Assembly: GCA_964555565.1 (NCBI GenBank)
Contig: CAZKTF010000206.1
Location: 1-6,761, forward strand
DNA length: 6,761 nucleotides
Direction of reading: 5' to 3'
From: CAZKTF01 sp964555565
Lineage (GTDB): Bacteria > Planctomycetota > JAJSAM01 > JAKLKS01
Part shown: positions 1-5,734 of the stretch, piece after piece
Layout: each line of letters starts with the position of its first letter
Numbering within the stretch: the first letter of the stretch is position 1
The notes under the pieces: model-generated
Seen by the model: only the letters and a program-made list of their open reading frames with translations
Database searches by the model: none
Told to the model about the DNA's origin: nothing
Made by a program: the position numbers and the translations under genes

Positions 1-753
1 GGCCCGGCGACGCGGCGCGCCGCGCTCCGGGGCAGGGCACCGGAGGCGGCGGCGTGGCACGCGGCGGACGGGGTCGTGGACGTGGCGGCGCTGCTGGACG
101 GGATGCTCCGCGCGGCGCGGGCCCGGGGCGCCGTCCTCGCCGCGGGGACCCCGCTCCTCGCGGTGCTCCGGGAAGGCGGGAGAGTCTCGGGGGTCGAGAC
201 CGCGCGGGGACGCGTGGCCGCGCGCTGGGTCGTCAACGCGGCGGGGTCCTTCGCCGACGAGGTCGCGGGCCGCGCCGGGCTCGAACCCCTGGGGCTCGTC
301 CCCAGGCGCCGCCACCTCTTCTACGCGGGCCCGAGCCCCGCGGTGAGGCCGGGCTCCCCCGCCTGCTGGGACCTCTCCCGCGGGGTCTACTTCCGCCCCG
401 AGGGGGAGGGCCTCCTCCTCTCCCCCTGCGACGAGGACCCGCACCCGCCCGAGGAGCCCGCCGAGGTCCCGGCGCTCCGCGAGGTCCTCGCCGCGAAGGT
501 GCTCGCGTCCTTCCCGGCGCTCGGGTCGGTCGGGGTCGTCCGCGGGCAGGCGGGGCTCCGCACGCTCGGCCCCGACGGGAGGTTCGTGCTCGGCCCCGAC
601 CCGCGCCTCCCGGGGTTCGCCTGGGCGGCGGGCCTCGGGGGCCACGGGGTCACCACGGCGCTCGCCGTGGGGGAGGCCGCCGCGGACCTCATCCTCGAGG
701 GGACGACCGCGCTGGCCGACCCCGCCGCCCTCCTGCCCGGACGGCTCCTCTAG
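1..753 (+). CDS. FAD-dependent oxidoreductase, DAO family (5'-partial)
   Basis: The frame is open from base 1 to a TAG at 751-753, so the window holds only the last 250 residues; the internal GTG at 76 is not the real start. Seen: a GVVD stretch (visible residues 24-27), then VVNAAGSFADEVAG (77-90), the usual DAO-fold segment where the substrate-domain strand returns to the FAD domain. Near the C-terminus, GPDPRLPGFAWAAGLGGHGV (198-217) runs into an Ala-rich helix (TTALAVGEAAADLI), the typical FAD-contacting end of glycine oxidase, sarcosine oxidase and D-amino-acid dehydrogenase relatives. The family oxidises amines, amino acids or 2-hydroxy acids with FAD. The substrate cannot be told because the GxGxxG nucleotide motif and most active-site residues are upstream. 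A cytosolic or membrane-peripheral enzyme is likely. It converges on the ABC operon and its stop overlaps that of permease B. Family assignment is fairly sure; specific reaction unknown. Confidence 0.88.
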   Translation, partial: GPATRRAALRGRAPEAAAWHAADGVVDVAALLDGMLRAARARGAVLAAGTPLLAVLREGGRVSGVETARGRVAARWVVNAAGSFADEVAGRAGLEPLGLVPRRRHLFYAGPSPAVRPGSPACWDLSRGVYFRPEGEGLLLSPCDEDPHPPEEPAEVPALREVLAAKVLASFPALGSVGVVRGQAGLRTLGPDGRFVLGPDPRLPGFAWAAGLGGHGVTTALAVGEAAADLILEGTTALADPAALLPGRLL

Positions 754-1946
754 GCCCGCAGGGCCTCCGTCGGGGGGAGGCTCGCGGCGCGGAGCGCGGG
801 GAGGATCCCGCCCACGGCGCCCACGACGGCCGCGAAGACCACGGCCTGCATCGCCACGTCGGGCGTGATGGCGAACCGGAAGGCCTGCTCCGTCCAGGTG
901 TTCCAGTTGGTCGTCCCCGTGGCGACGCCGTGGATGGGGAGCGCCAGCAGCACCCCCGCGACCCCGCCGAGGAGGCCGAGCAGGATGGCCTCCAGGAGGA
1001 ACCCCGCCCGCACGTGCCACGGGCGGTAGCCCATGGCGAGGAGCGCCCCGATCTCGCGCGTGCGCCCCGCGAGGCTCGCCAGCAGCGTGTTCGTCGCGCC
1101 GAAGACCGCCCCCACCGCCATGATGCCGGCGAGGAAGTAGGCCATGGCCCGGAGGAAGGTCCCGAGGAACCCGGTCTGCTTGCGGAAGTACTCCCGCTCC
1201 GACATCCCCTTGACGGGGAGCCGCGGGTCGCCGGCGACGCTCCGCGCGACGGACGCCACGGAGCCCGCGTCCGGGAGCCGCGCGAGGACCCCGCTGAAGG
1301 CCTGCCGCCCGAAGATCGGCAGCGCCACCTCCGCGTCCATCCAGATCTCCGAGTCGAAGGCCCCGCCGCCGGAGTCGAGGACCCCCACGACGCGGAGCCT
1401 CCGGCCGGCGAACTCCACCGCGCCGCCGAGCGTGCAGCCCTTGACGCGCCCCAGGAGCGCCCTGCCGACGACCACCTCCTCGGTCCCGGGCCGGAAGAAC
1501 TCCCCCTCGAGGACGCGCACGCCGTCGCGGATCCGGAGCCCGGTCTCCGAGGTCCCCCGCACGGTGACGTTCGTCGAGCCGGGCTCGTCCTTCCCGGTGA
1601 GGGGGTTCCGGACCCGTCCCGAGGCCCTCTCCAGGTTGATCCCGGCGTAGAGCTCCGCGGCCGCGCGCGCCCGGCCCGCCTCGTCGCGCGCGATCTCCGG
1701 CCGGGCGAGGAGGAGCCGCGCCTGGCCGCGGTCGAGGACGCTCACCCCCTCGCTCATCGCCCCCTGGCGGAGGAAGACGATGTTGTCCTCGCGGCCGGTG
1801 TCCTCGAGGGAGAGCTCGAACCCGCGGGCGAGCGCCAGCACGAGGACGAGCATCGCGACGGTGAACCCCACCGCCAGGACCGTGAGGCCCGTCGCGGCGC
1901 GCCGGACGAGGAGGCTCCGGAGGTGGTAGCGGACCGGGACCGGCAT
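750..1946 (-). CDS. ABC transporter permease, MacB/FtsX family (permease B)
   Basis: A 398-residue inner-membrane permease, last gene of the operon. Seen: one N-terminal transmembrane helix (about residues 18-40), a periplasmic MacB-type core domain (about 42-260) with the family-like segment EEVVVGRALLGRVKGCTLGG, then three helices (about 264-288, 314-338, 364-385). The cytoplasmic loop TREIGALLAMGYRPWHV (296-312) is the FtsX-domain coupling region, and the C-terminal PALRAASLPPTEALRA is the usual family ending. Start: ATG at 1946 with GGAGGG (1959-1954) and a 7-nt spacer; it overlaps the TGA of permease A by one base (TGATG), indicating coupled translation. An open frame continues upstream on this strand but only as an antisense shadow within permease A. 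It differs clearly from permease A in its periplasmic part, so the two likely form a heterodimer, as LolC and LolE do. The family moves substrates by mechanotransmission rather than through a classical channel. Substrate unknown. Confidence 0.93.
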   Translation of the reverse strand: MPVPVRYHLRSLLVRRAATGLTVLAVGFTVAMLVLVLALARGFELSLEDTGREDNIVFLRQGAMSEGVSVLDRGQARLLLARPEIARDEAGRARAAAELYAGINLERASGRVRNPLTGKDEPGSTNVTVRGTSETGLRIRDGVRVLEGEFFRPGTEEVVVGRALLGRVKGCTLGGAVEFAGRRLRVVGVLDSGGGAFDSEIWMDAEVALPIFGRQAFSGVLARLPDAGSVASVARSVAGDPRLPVKGMSEREYFRKQTGFLGTFLRAMAYFLAGIMAVGAVFGATNTLLASLAGRTREIGALLAMGYRPWHVRAGFLLEAILLGLLGGVAGVLLALPIHGVATGTTNWNTWTEQAFRFAITPDVAMQAVVFAAVVGAVGGILPALRAASLPPTEALRA

Positions 1947-3115
1947 CAGCCGACCCTCCGGAGCGCGCGGGCGAGCGGCAGGCGCGCGGCCAGGAGGCCC
2001 GGCACCGCCCCCGCGAGGAGCCCGAGCCCGAGCGCGATCCCCATGGCCGCGGACGCGGTCTCCGGCAGGACGAGGAACCCGGGGAAGAAGACGGAGAGCC
2101 TCGCCTGCACCGGTCCCCCGTTGAGCAGCCCCACGGCGAGGCCGCAGCCGAGGAGCCCGCCGAGCCCGCAGAGGACGACCGCCTCGACCACGTGCAGCGA
2201 GGCGATGGAGCGCCCCGGGAACCCGAGCGTCTTCAGGACGCCGACCTCGGTGACCCGCTCCCGGGCGTTGAGGAGGAGGGTGTTCAGGGTGACCATGCAC
2301 GCGGAGAAGAGGATCGCCCCGCCGATCATCGAGAGGAACAGCGGGAGGTTCCCCCACATGGCGATGAACTGGGCCTGGAAGGCCTGCTCCGTGAGCGCCC
2401 GCACGCGCCAGGCGCTGTTGGCGTACTCCGCCTCCGCGGCGGCGATGACCTGGGGTCCGCGCGAGGGGTCCTCGATGTCGAGGCCGATCACCCCCACGAC
2501 GTTCCGCCCCCCGGACTTCTCGTTCAGGTAGTCCCAGTGGAAGAACAGCGACTGCTCGTCGAAGGAGGGCACCAGGGACTCGTAGATCCCCCGGACCACG
2601 ACCTGGTAGTCCCCGGGGTAGATGTCCCCCTGGAGGGGGACCTTGTCGCCGACCCTGAAGCCGTACCGCTCCGCCAGCCCCTTGCCCACGATGCAGGCGG
2701 TCCGCTCCCGCTCGAAGGCCTCCCACGCCGCGGGGGAAAGGCGCAGGTCCGGTCCCCTCGGCCGCCGGTCCCCGTAGACCTGCCGCATGGTGGGGACCTC
2801 CACGGCGAAGCGGGCGAAGAAGTTCCTCTCGTCGAGGTAGACCCCGCCGAACCACGTCCAGTGGGTCGCGGCGCGCACGCCGGGGAGCCGCGCGCACCGG
2901 TCGTAGACCGAGCGCGGCAGCGCCACGAAGAGGGACACCGCGCTGTGCACCATGATCCGGCTCGACGCGGCGCTGGTGACCGTGCGGTCGATGGTCGTGA
3001 TGATCGTGCGGAGCGCGCAGAAGAGGAACACCGCGATCGCCACGCTCCCCACGGTGAGGAGGGTGCGGAGGCGTGTGCGCCTCGCGTGGGCGGGCAGCAG
3101 CATCCAGGGGATCAT
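1946..3115 (-). CDS. ABC transporter permease, MacB/FtsX family (permease A)
   Basis: A 389-residue inner-membrane permease, third gene of the operon. Seen: N-terminal helix (about residues 18-40, TLLTVGSVAIAVFLFCAL), a large periplasmic domain (about 42-255) containing VGKGLAERYGFRVGDKVPL, typical of the MacB periplasmic core, and three C-terminal helices (about 257-282, 307-331, 353-376). The loop ARERVTEVGVLKTLGFPGRSI (284-304) is the FtsX coupling motif that contacts the ATPase. Start: ATG at 3115 with GGGAGG (3128-3123) and a 7-nt spacer; this ATG overlaps the TGA of the ATPase gene in an ATGA arrangement. A longer frame on this strand, open to about 3979, is an out-of-frame shadow of the ATPase gene and is rejected. 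The aromatic-rich segment THWTWFGGVYLDERNFFARF in the periplasmic domain has no counterpart in permease B. Probably the heterodimer partner of permease B. Family certain, substrate unknown. Confidence 0.93.
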   Translation of the reverse strand: MIPWMLLPAHARRTRLRTLLTVGSVAIAVFLFCALRTIITTIDRTVTSAASSRIMVHSAVSLFVALPRSVYDRCARLPGVRAATHWTWFGGVYLDERNFFARFAVEVPTMRQVYGDRRPRGPDLRLSPAAWEAFERERTACIVGKGLAERYGFRVGDKVPLQGDIYPGDYQVVVRGIYESLVPSFDEQSLFFHWDYLNEKSGGRNVVGVIGLDIEDPSRGPQVIAAAEAEYANSAWRVRALTEQAFQAQFIAMWGNLPLFLSMIGGAILFSACMVTLNTLLLNARERVTEVGVLKTLGFPGRSIASLHVVEAVVLCGLGGLLGCGLAVGLLNGGPVQARLSVFFPGFLVLPETASAAMGIALGLGLLAGAVPGLLAARLPLARALRRVG

Positions 3116-3822
3116 GGCCGCGCCTCCCCCCGCGCCTGCTCCAGGAGCACCCCCTTCTCCAGGTGGAGGACCCGGCCGGCCCGTGCGGCGGCCTGCGGGT
3201 CGTGGGTGACCATGACGATGGTCTTCCCCAGCTCCGTCCGCAGCGTGCCGAGGAGGTCGAGGATGGCCGCCGCGCTCTTCCCGTCCAGGTCCCCCGTCGG
3301 CTCGTCGGCCAGGAGGAAGGTCGGGTCGGCGACCACCGCCCGCGCGATCGCCACGCGCTGCTCCTGGCCGCCCGAGAGCTGGGCCGGGTAATGCTCCAGG
3401 CGGTCGGAGAGCCCCACGAGCTCGAGCGCCGTGCGGACCTGCCGCTCCCGCTCCGGCCGGGAGAGCGGCTGCAGGAGGAGCGGGAGCTCCACGTTCTGGT
3501 AGGCGGTGAGGACCGGGATGAGGTTGTAGAGCTGGAAGATGAACCCCACGTGGCGGGACCGCCACTCCGCGAGCCTGCGGTCCGAGAGGGCCTCGATGTC
3601 CTCCCCGTCCGCGATCACGGTCCCCTCGTCGGGCCGGTCGAGGCCGCCGAGGACGTTGAGGAGCGTCGTCTTGCCGCTCCCGCTGGGCCCCATGAGGGCG
3701 AGCCACTCCCCCCCGCGGACCTGCAGGTCGAGCCCGTCGAGGACGCGCACCGTCTCGCCGCCCCGCGTGTAGGCCTTGACCACGCCCCGCGCCTCGATGA
3801 GGACGCCGTCTACTTCCGTCAC
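3112..3822 (-). CDS. ABC transporter ATP-binding protein, LolD/MacB type
   Basis: A 236-residue cytoplasmic ATPase that powers the two permeases. All nucleotide-binding motifs are visible: Walker A GPSGSGKT (45-52), Q-loop FQLYNLIPVLTAYQNVELPL (96-115, with the NLIPVLTAYQNVELP pattern of the LolD/MacB/FtsE group), signature LSGGQEQR (149-156), Walker B with catalytic Glu TFLLADEPTG (168-177, E174), D-loop GDLD (177-180) and switch His VTHD (H207). Length matches stand-alone LolD-type ATPases, whereas MacB fuses this domain to the permease. Start: GTG at 3822, chosen because AGGAGG lies at 3839-3834 (11-nt spacer) and homology begins at once. The frame stays open upstream to 4011, but that part reads through the palindromic repeats and encodes low-complexity AGLARPA-like peptide. 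Its TGA overlaps the permease A start by 4 nt. Fold and role are certain; the exact subfamily is by pattern. Confidence 0.96.
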   Translation of the reverse strand: MTEVDGVLIEARGVVKAYTRGGETVRVLDGLDLQVRGGEWLALMGPSGSGKTTLLNVLGGLDRPDEGTVIADGEDIEALSDRRLAEWRSRHVGFIFQLYNLIPVLTAYQNVELPLLLQPLSRPERERQVRTALELVGLSDRLEHYPAQLSGGQEQRVAIARAVVADPTFLLADEPTGDLDGKSAAAILDLLGTLRTELGKTIVMVTHDPQAAARAGRVLHLEKGVLLEQARGEARP

Positions 3823-3833
3823 GGTCTGCGATC

Positions 3834-3839
3834 CCTCCT
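3834..3839 (-). promoter_or_regulatory. Ribosome binding site that fixes the ATPase start
   Basis: AGGAGG on the minus strand, 11 nt upstream of the GTG at 3822. It lies between the palindrome cluster and the ATPase. It supports this GTG over the longer open frame that runs through the repeats. Confidence 0.75.
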
Positions 3840-3850
3840 TCCTTCCCCGG

Positions 3851-3863
3851 CCACGGCAACGGC
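3851..3863 (+). repeat. 13-bp direct repeat flanking palindrome cluster, copy 1
   Basis: CCACGGCAACGGC, identical to 4008-4020. It begins just outside palindrome A and its last bases are the outer edge of that unit. Both copies flank the cluster. Confidence 0.7.
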
Positions 3864-4007
3864 GGGCGGGGCAAGCCCCGCCCGTACCAAGACACGGGGC
3901 CGTTGTAGGGGCGGCCCTTGGGCCGCCCGCCGTTTGAACGGCGGGCCGGGCAAGCCCGGCCCGTACCCCTCGAATACACACGGCGGGCCGGGCAAGCCCG
4001 GCCCCTA

Positions 4008-4020
4008 CCACGGCAACGGC
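4008..4020 (+). repeat. 13-bp direct repeat flanking palindrome cluster, copy 2
   Basis: CCACGGCAACGGC, the second copy of the repeat at 3851-3863. Its last base is the first base of the adaptor stop triplet (CTA on the plus strand, TAG on the coding strand), so the repeat cluster begins exactly where the adaptor gene ends. It may be a target duplication, a recombination trace or an edge piece of the repeat family. Confidence 0.7.
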
Positions 4021-5450
4021 TACGGTCCCGGGCGCACCGTCACGCGCGCCCCGTCCTCCAGCCCGGCCGGCGGGTCGAGGACGACCCGCTCCCCCCCGGC
4101 GAGGCCGGACTTCACGACGACCTGGTCCCCGTCCCGCTCCCCCGTCTCCACGGAGGCGAACCGCACCCGCTCCTCCTGCCCCTGGCGGTCCAGCAGCAGG
4201 ACCCCGCGCCTCCCGCCCCGCTCGGTCAACGCGCCCGCGGGGACGAGCACCCGGTCCGCCCCCCCCGCGACCTTCGTCCCCGCCGCGAGGAAGACCGCCT
4301 TCCCCCCCATCTCCGGGAGGACGCGCCGGTCGGGACGGTCGAAGGCCACCTTCACCTGGACCGTGGCCTTCTGGCGGTCCGCGGTGGGGACGACCTGGCG
4401 GACGTGCCCGGGGAAGGGGTCGTCGGGGTAGGCGTCGAGGACGATCCGGCAGGGGGCCCCGGCCTCGACCCGCGCCAGGTCCCTCTCGGAGACGTCCACC
4501 TCCATCTCCAGGGTCTCGAAGTCGGCGAGCGAGACCGCGGCCCCGCGCGTGAGGGAGTCCCCGCGCGTGACCGGGGCGATGACCTCGCCCACCTCGGCCT
4601 CCTTGCGCAGCACCACGCCGGCGAAGGGGGCGCGGAGGAAGGCGATCTCGCGGCGCGCCTTCGCCTCGCGGAGCCCCGCCTCGGCGGACGCGAGGGCCCC
4701 CTCCGCGGCCTGGACGCGGGCCCCGGCCACCTTCTCGTCGCCTGCGGCCCGCTCCTCCTCGGCGGCGGCGGACTCCCGCCCCGCCCGGGCCCGCTCCGCG
4801 GCGGCCTCGGCCATCCGCGCCGCGGTCGCGGCCCGGTCCCTCTCGGCGGTCGCCGCGACCCCGCGGTTAAAGAGCTCCTGCTGACGCGCGGCGTCCCGCC
4901 TCGTCTCCTCGAGCCAGGCCTCGGCCTCGCGCCCCGCGGCCGCGGCGACGACCGTGTCCCGGCGCGCCTTCTCGCGCGCGGCCCCCCGCTCGGTCGAGGA
5001 CCGCGCGGCGGCCTCGAGGTCCCCCTTCGCGCGGGCCACCTCCCCCTCCCACCGCTCCACCGCGGCGTCCTGCTCCGCGTGCTCCAGCTCGGCCAGCAGC
5101 GCCCCCTTCTCCACCCGGTCGCCCACGTCCACGTAGAGCTTCACCAGCTTGCCCGGCTCCCGCGCGGAGATGGCGGCCCGGGTGCGCGCCACCACGTAGC
5201 CGCTCGCCACGGTGCGCTCCGCCGCGGCGTCGGGGGAGAGGCGGACCGCGCGGCCCTCCCGGACCTCGCTCCCCCCGAGGATCCCGGCGGCCTGCCCGAG
5301 GAAGCGCCCCGCCACCAGCGCCACCGCGGCGAGGACCCCGAGCCCGAGGAGCCAGGGGGTCCAGCCGCCCCGGCGGCGCCGGGGCGCGGAGCGGTCGATC
5401 CGCAGCGAGGCCGCGGTCGGAGGGGTGGGCGGAGGGGAGGGTTCGGCCAC
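4020..5450 (-). CDS. Periplasmic adaptor (membrane-fusion) protein, HlyD/MacA-like
   Basis: A 476-residue adaptor expected to link the ABC permeases to a TolC-type outer-membrane channel. Seen: a Pro-rich cytoplasmic tail (PSPPPTPPT, 4-12), RRRR (24-27), one membrane anchor (about 30-51), first lipoyl half-motif (ISAREPGKLVKLYVDVGDRV, 94-113), a long Ala/Glu/Arg-rich alpha-hairpin (about 125-268), second lipoyl half (FLRAPFAGVVLRKEAEVGEV, 271-290), then beta-barrel and membrane-proximal domains. The hairpin tip RQQELFNRGVAATAERDRA aligns by eye with MacA and AcrA tips. It keeps R189 and L193 of the RLS channel-docking motif but has Ala200 where Ser is usual. Somewhat longer than typical MacA (about 370 aa), through the tail and hairpin. 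Start: GTG at 5450, the only usable start after an in-frame stop at 5489-5487; no Shine-Dalgarno is visible, so initiation may be weak or near-leaderless. First gene of the operon. Confidence 0.94.
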   Translation of the reverse strand: MAEPSPPPTPPTAASLRIDRSAPRRRRGGWTPWLLGLGVLAAVALVAGRFLGQAAGILGGSEVREGRAVRLSPDAAAERTVASGYVVARTRAAISAREPGKLVKLYVDVGDRVEKGALLAELEHAEQDAAVERWEGEVARAKGDLEAAARSSTERGAAREKARRDTVVAAAAGREAEAWLEETRRDAARQQELFNRGVAATAERDRAATAARMAEAAAERARAGRESAAAEEERAAGDEKVAGARVQAAEGALASAEAGLREAKARREIAFLRAPFAGVVLRKEAEVGEVIAPVTRGDSLTRGAAVSLADFETLEMEVDVSERDLARVEAGAPCRIVLDAYPDDPFPGHVRQVVPTADRQKATVQVKVAFDRPDRRVLPEMGGKAVFLAAGTKVAGGADRVLVPAGALTERGGRRGVLLLDRQGQEERVRFASVETGERDGDQVVVKSGLAGGERVVLDPPAGLEDGARVTVRPGP

Positions 5451-5540
5451 GGGGGGCGGGGAATCTAATCCGGGAAGCGCCTCACTCTACGAAACCTCCG
5501 CCCCCGGGCCGATTCCTCGCCACTGCCGCCTTCCCCCCTA

Positions 5541-5601
5541 CCCGTACCCGTGCCCCTACCCGCCGTTCGCTGCGAAAGGCGGGTAAGGGTAGGGGTAAGG
5601 G
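5541..5601. repeat. 61-bp imperfect inverted repeat in divergent intergenic region
   Basis: A perfectly centred inverted repeat around T5571 with no insertions or deletions. Of 30 opposed positions, 26 can pair (one as G-T, 5552/5590). Mismatches are at 5544/5598, 5550/5592, 5556/5586 and 5565/5577. The centre is TTCGC-T-GCGAA, flanked by ACCCGCC and GGCGGGT, and the outer arms carry CCCTACCC-like and GGGTAGGG-like runs. It lies between two genes that diverge, so it cannot end either of them, and no T-run follows it. It looks like a dispersed palindromic element (REP or MITE-like), of a different family from the cluster at 3851-4020. It could also form a cruciform near the two promoters. Confidence 0.85.
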
Positions 5602-5611
5602 CTCGGCTCGC

Positions 5612-5640
5612 AACCCCCCCGCCTCCGCGGGGGTTATAGT
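5612..5640 (+). promoter_or_regulatory. Candidate -10 box with adjoining small inverted repeat
   Basis: TATAGT at 5635-5640 matches the sigma-70 -10 consensus at five of six positions and stands out in a GC-rich region. It would put the transcript start near 5647, giving a leader of about 25 nt before the lipoprotein start at 5672. No good -35 is seen 16-18 bp upstream (the bases are AACCCC-like). Directly abutting is an inverted repeat, AACCC... (from 5612) with ...GGGTT (to 5635), whose core is CCGC-CTCC-GCGG (5619-5630). It overlaps where a -35 or an operator would be, so an activator- or repressor-controlled promoter is possible. Inferred only. Confidence 0.4.
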
Positions 5641-5660
5641 ATGGGTCTTGTCCCTTCCCG

Positions 5661-5665
5661 GGAGG
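5661..5665 (+). promoter_or_regulatory. Ribosome binding site that fixes the lipoprotein start
   Basis: GGAGG (within GGGAGGTG from 5660) lies 6 nt before the GTG at 5672. It favours that GTG over the upstream in-frame TTG at 5648 and the next GTG at 5693, neither of which has a good site. Confidence 0.75.
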
Positions 5666-5671
5666 TGGGCC

Positions 5672-5734
5672 GTGACGAGAGCGTTCCTGTCCGTGACGAG
5701 GGTATTCCTGTCGGGGACGAGGGTGTCCCTGTCG
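5672..5734 (+). repeat. Three 21-nt tandem repeats in the signal-peptide coding region
   Basis: Three in-frame copies at 5672-5692, 5693-5713 and 5714-5734 encode (V/M)TRAFLS, VTRVFLS and GTRVSLS. The shared core is GACGAGRGYRTTCCTGTCS-like with a few substitutions per copy. The first copy begins exactly at the start codon, and copies 1 and 2 both start with GTG. Gain or loss of a copy would keep the frame and change the signal-peptide length by seven residues. Confidence 0.85.

Larger units (their letters stand above)
3851..4020. repeat. Cluster of four REP-like GC-rich palindromes
   Basis: Nearly the whole gap between adaptor and ATPase is made of four copies of a palindromic unit. Consensus: ACGGCGGGCSGGGC, then a 2-nt AA centre, then GCCCSGCCCSTAC. 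Stems seen: A 3863-3872/3875-3884 (10 bp), B 3909-3917/3920-3928 (9 bp), C 3942-3951/3954-3963 (10 bp), D 3985-3993/3996-4004 (9 bp). A, C and D point one way and B the other, shown by its TT centre. B and C therefore sit head to head and form a further perfect 10-bp inverted repeat (3925-3934/3937-3946). Stem changes between copies are compensated (GGGCGGGGC with GCCCCGCCC; GGGCCGGGC with GCCCGGCCC), so pairing is kept. This resembles REP/BIME-type extragenic elements. Inside an operon the transcribed hairpins could slow 3'-exonucleases or lower read-through, setting the ratio of adaptor to ABC subunits. No CRISPR: no spacers and no uniform spacing. Confidence 0.85.

Noticed and set aside
54..2531. 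Plus-strand open frame of 825 codons antisense to both permeases
   Set aside because: Its product is low-complexity Arg/Pro/Gly/Glu, it crosses the oxidoreductase and two well-supported permeases, and long antisense frames are expected where GC is this high.
3823..4011. N-terminal extension of the ATPase through the repeats
   Set aside because: The extra residues are translated palindromes (AGLARPA-like), the ABC domain begins right after the GTG at 3822, and a ribosome site precedes that GTG.
3851..4020. CRISPR array
   Set aside because: Units are palindromes with mixed orientation, uneven spacing and no unique spacers of constant length.
3918..5468. Plus-strand open frame of 516 codons antisense to the adaptor
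   Set aside because: Product is biased Arg/Gly/Pro/Leu with no motif, while the minus strand carries a full adaptor protein with lipoyl halves and hairpin.
5541..5601. Rho-independent terminator
   Set aside because: Both neighbouring genes are transcribed away from it and neither arm is followed by a T-run.
5648..5671. TTG start at 5648 for the lipoprotein
   Set aside because: No ribosome site precedes it and it would add eight residues to an already long signal peptide; GGAGG at 5661-5665 points to the GTG at 5672.
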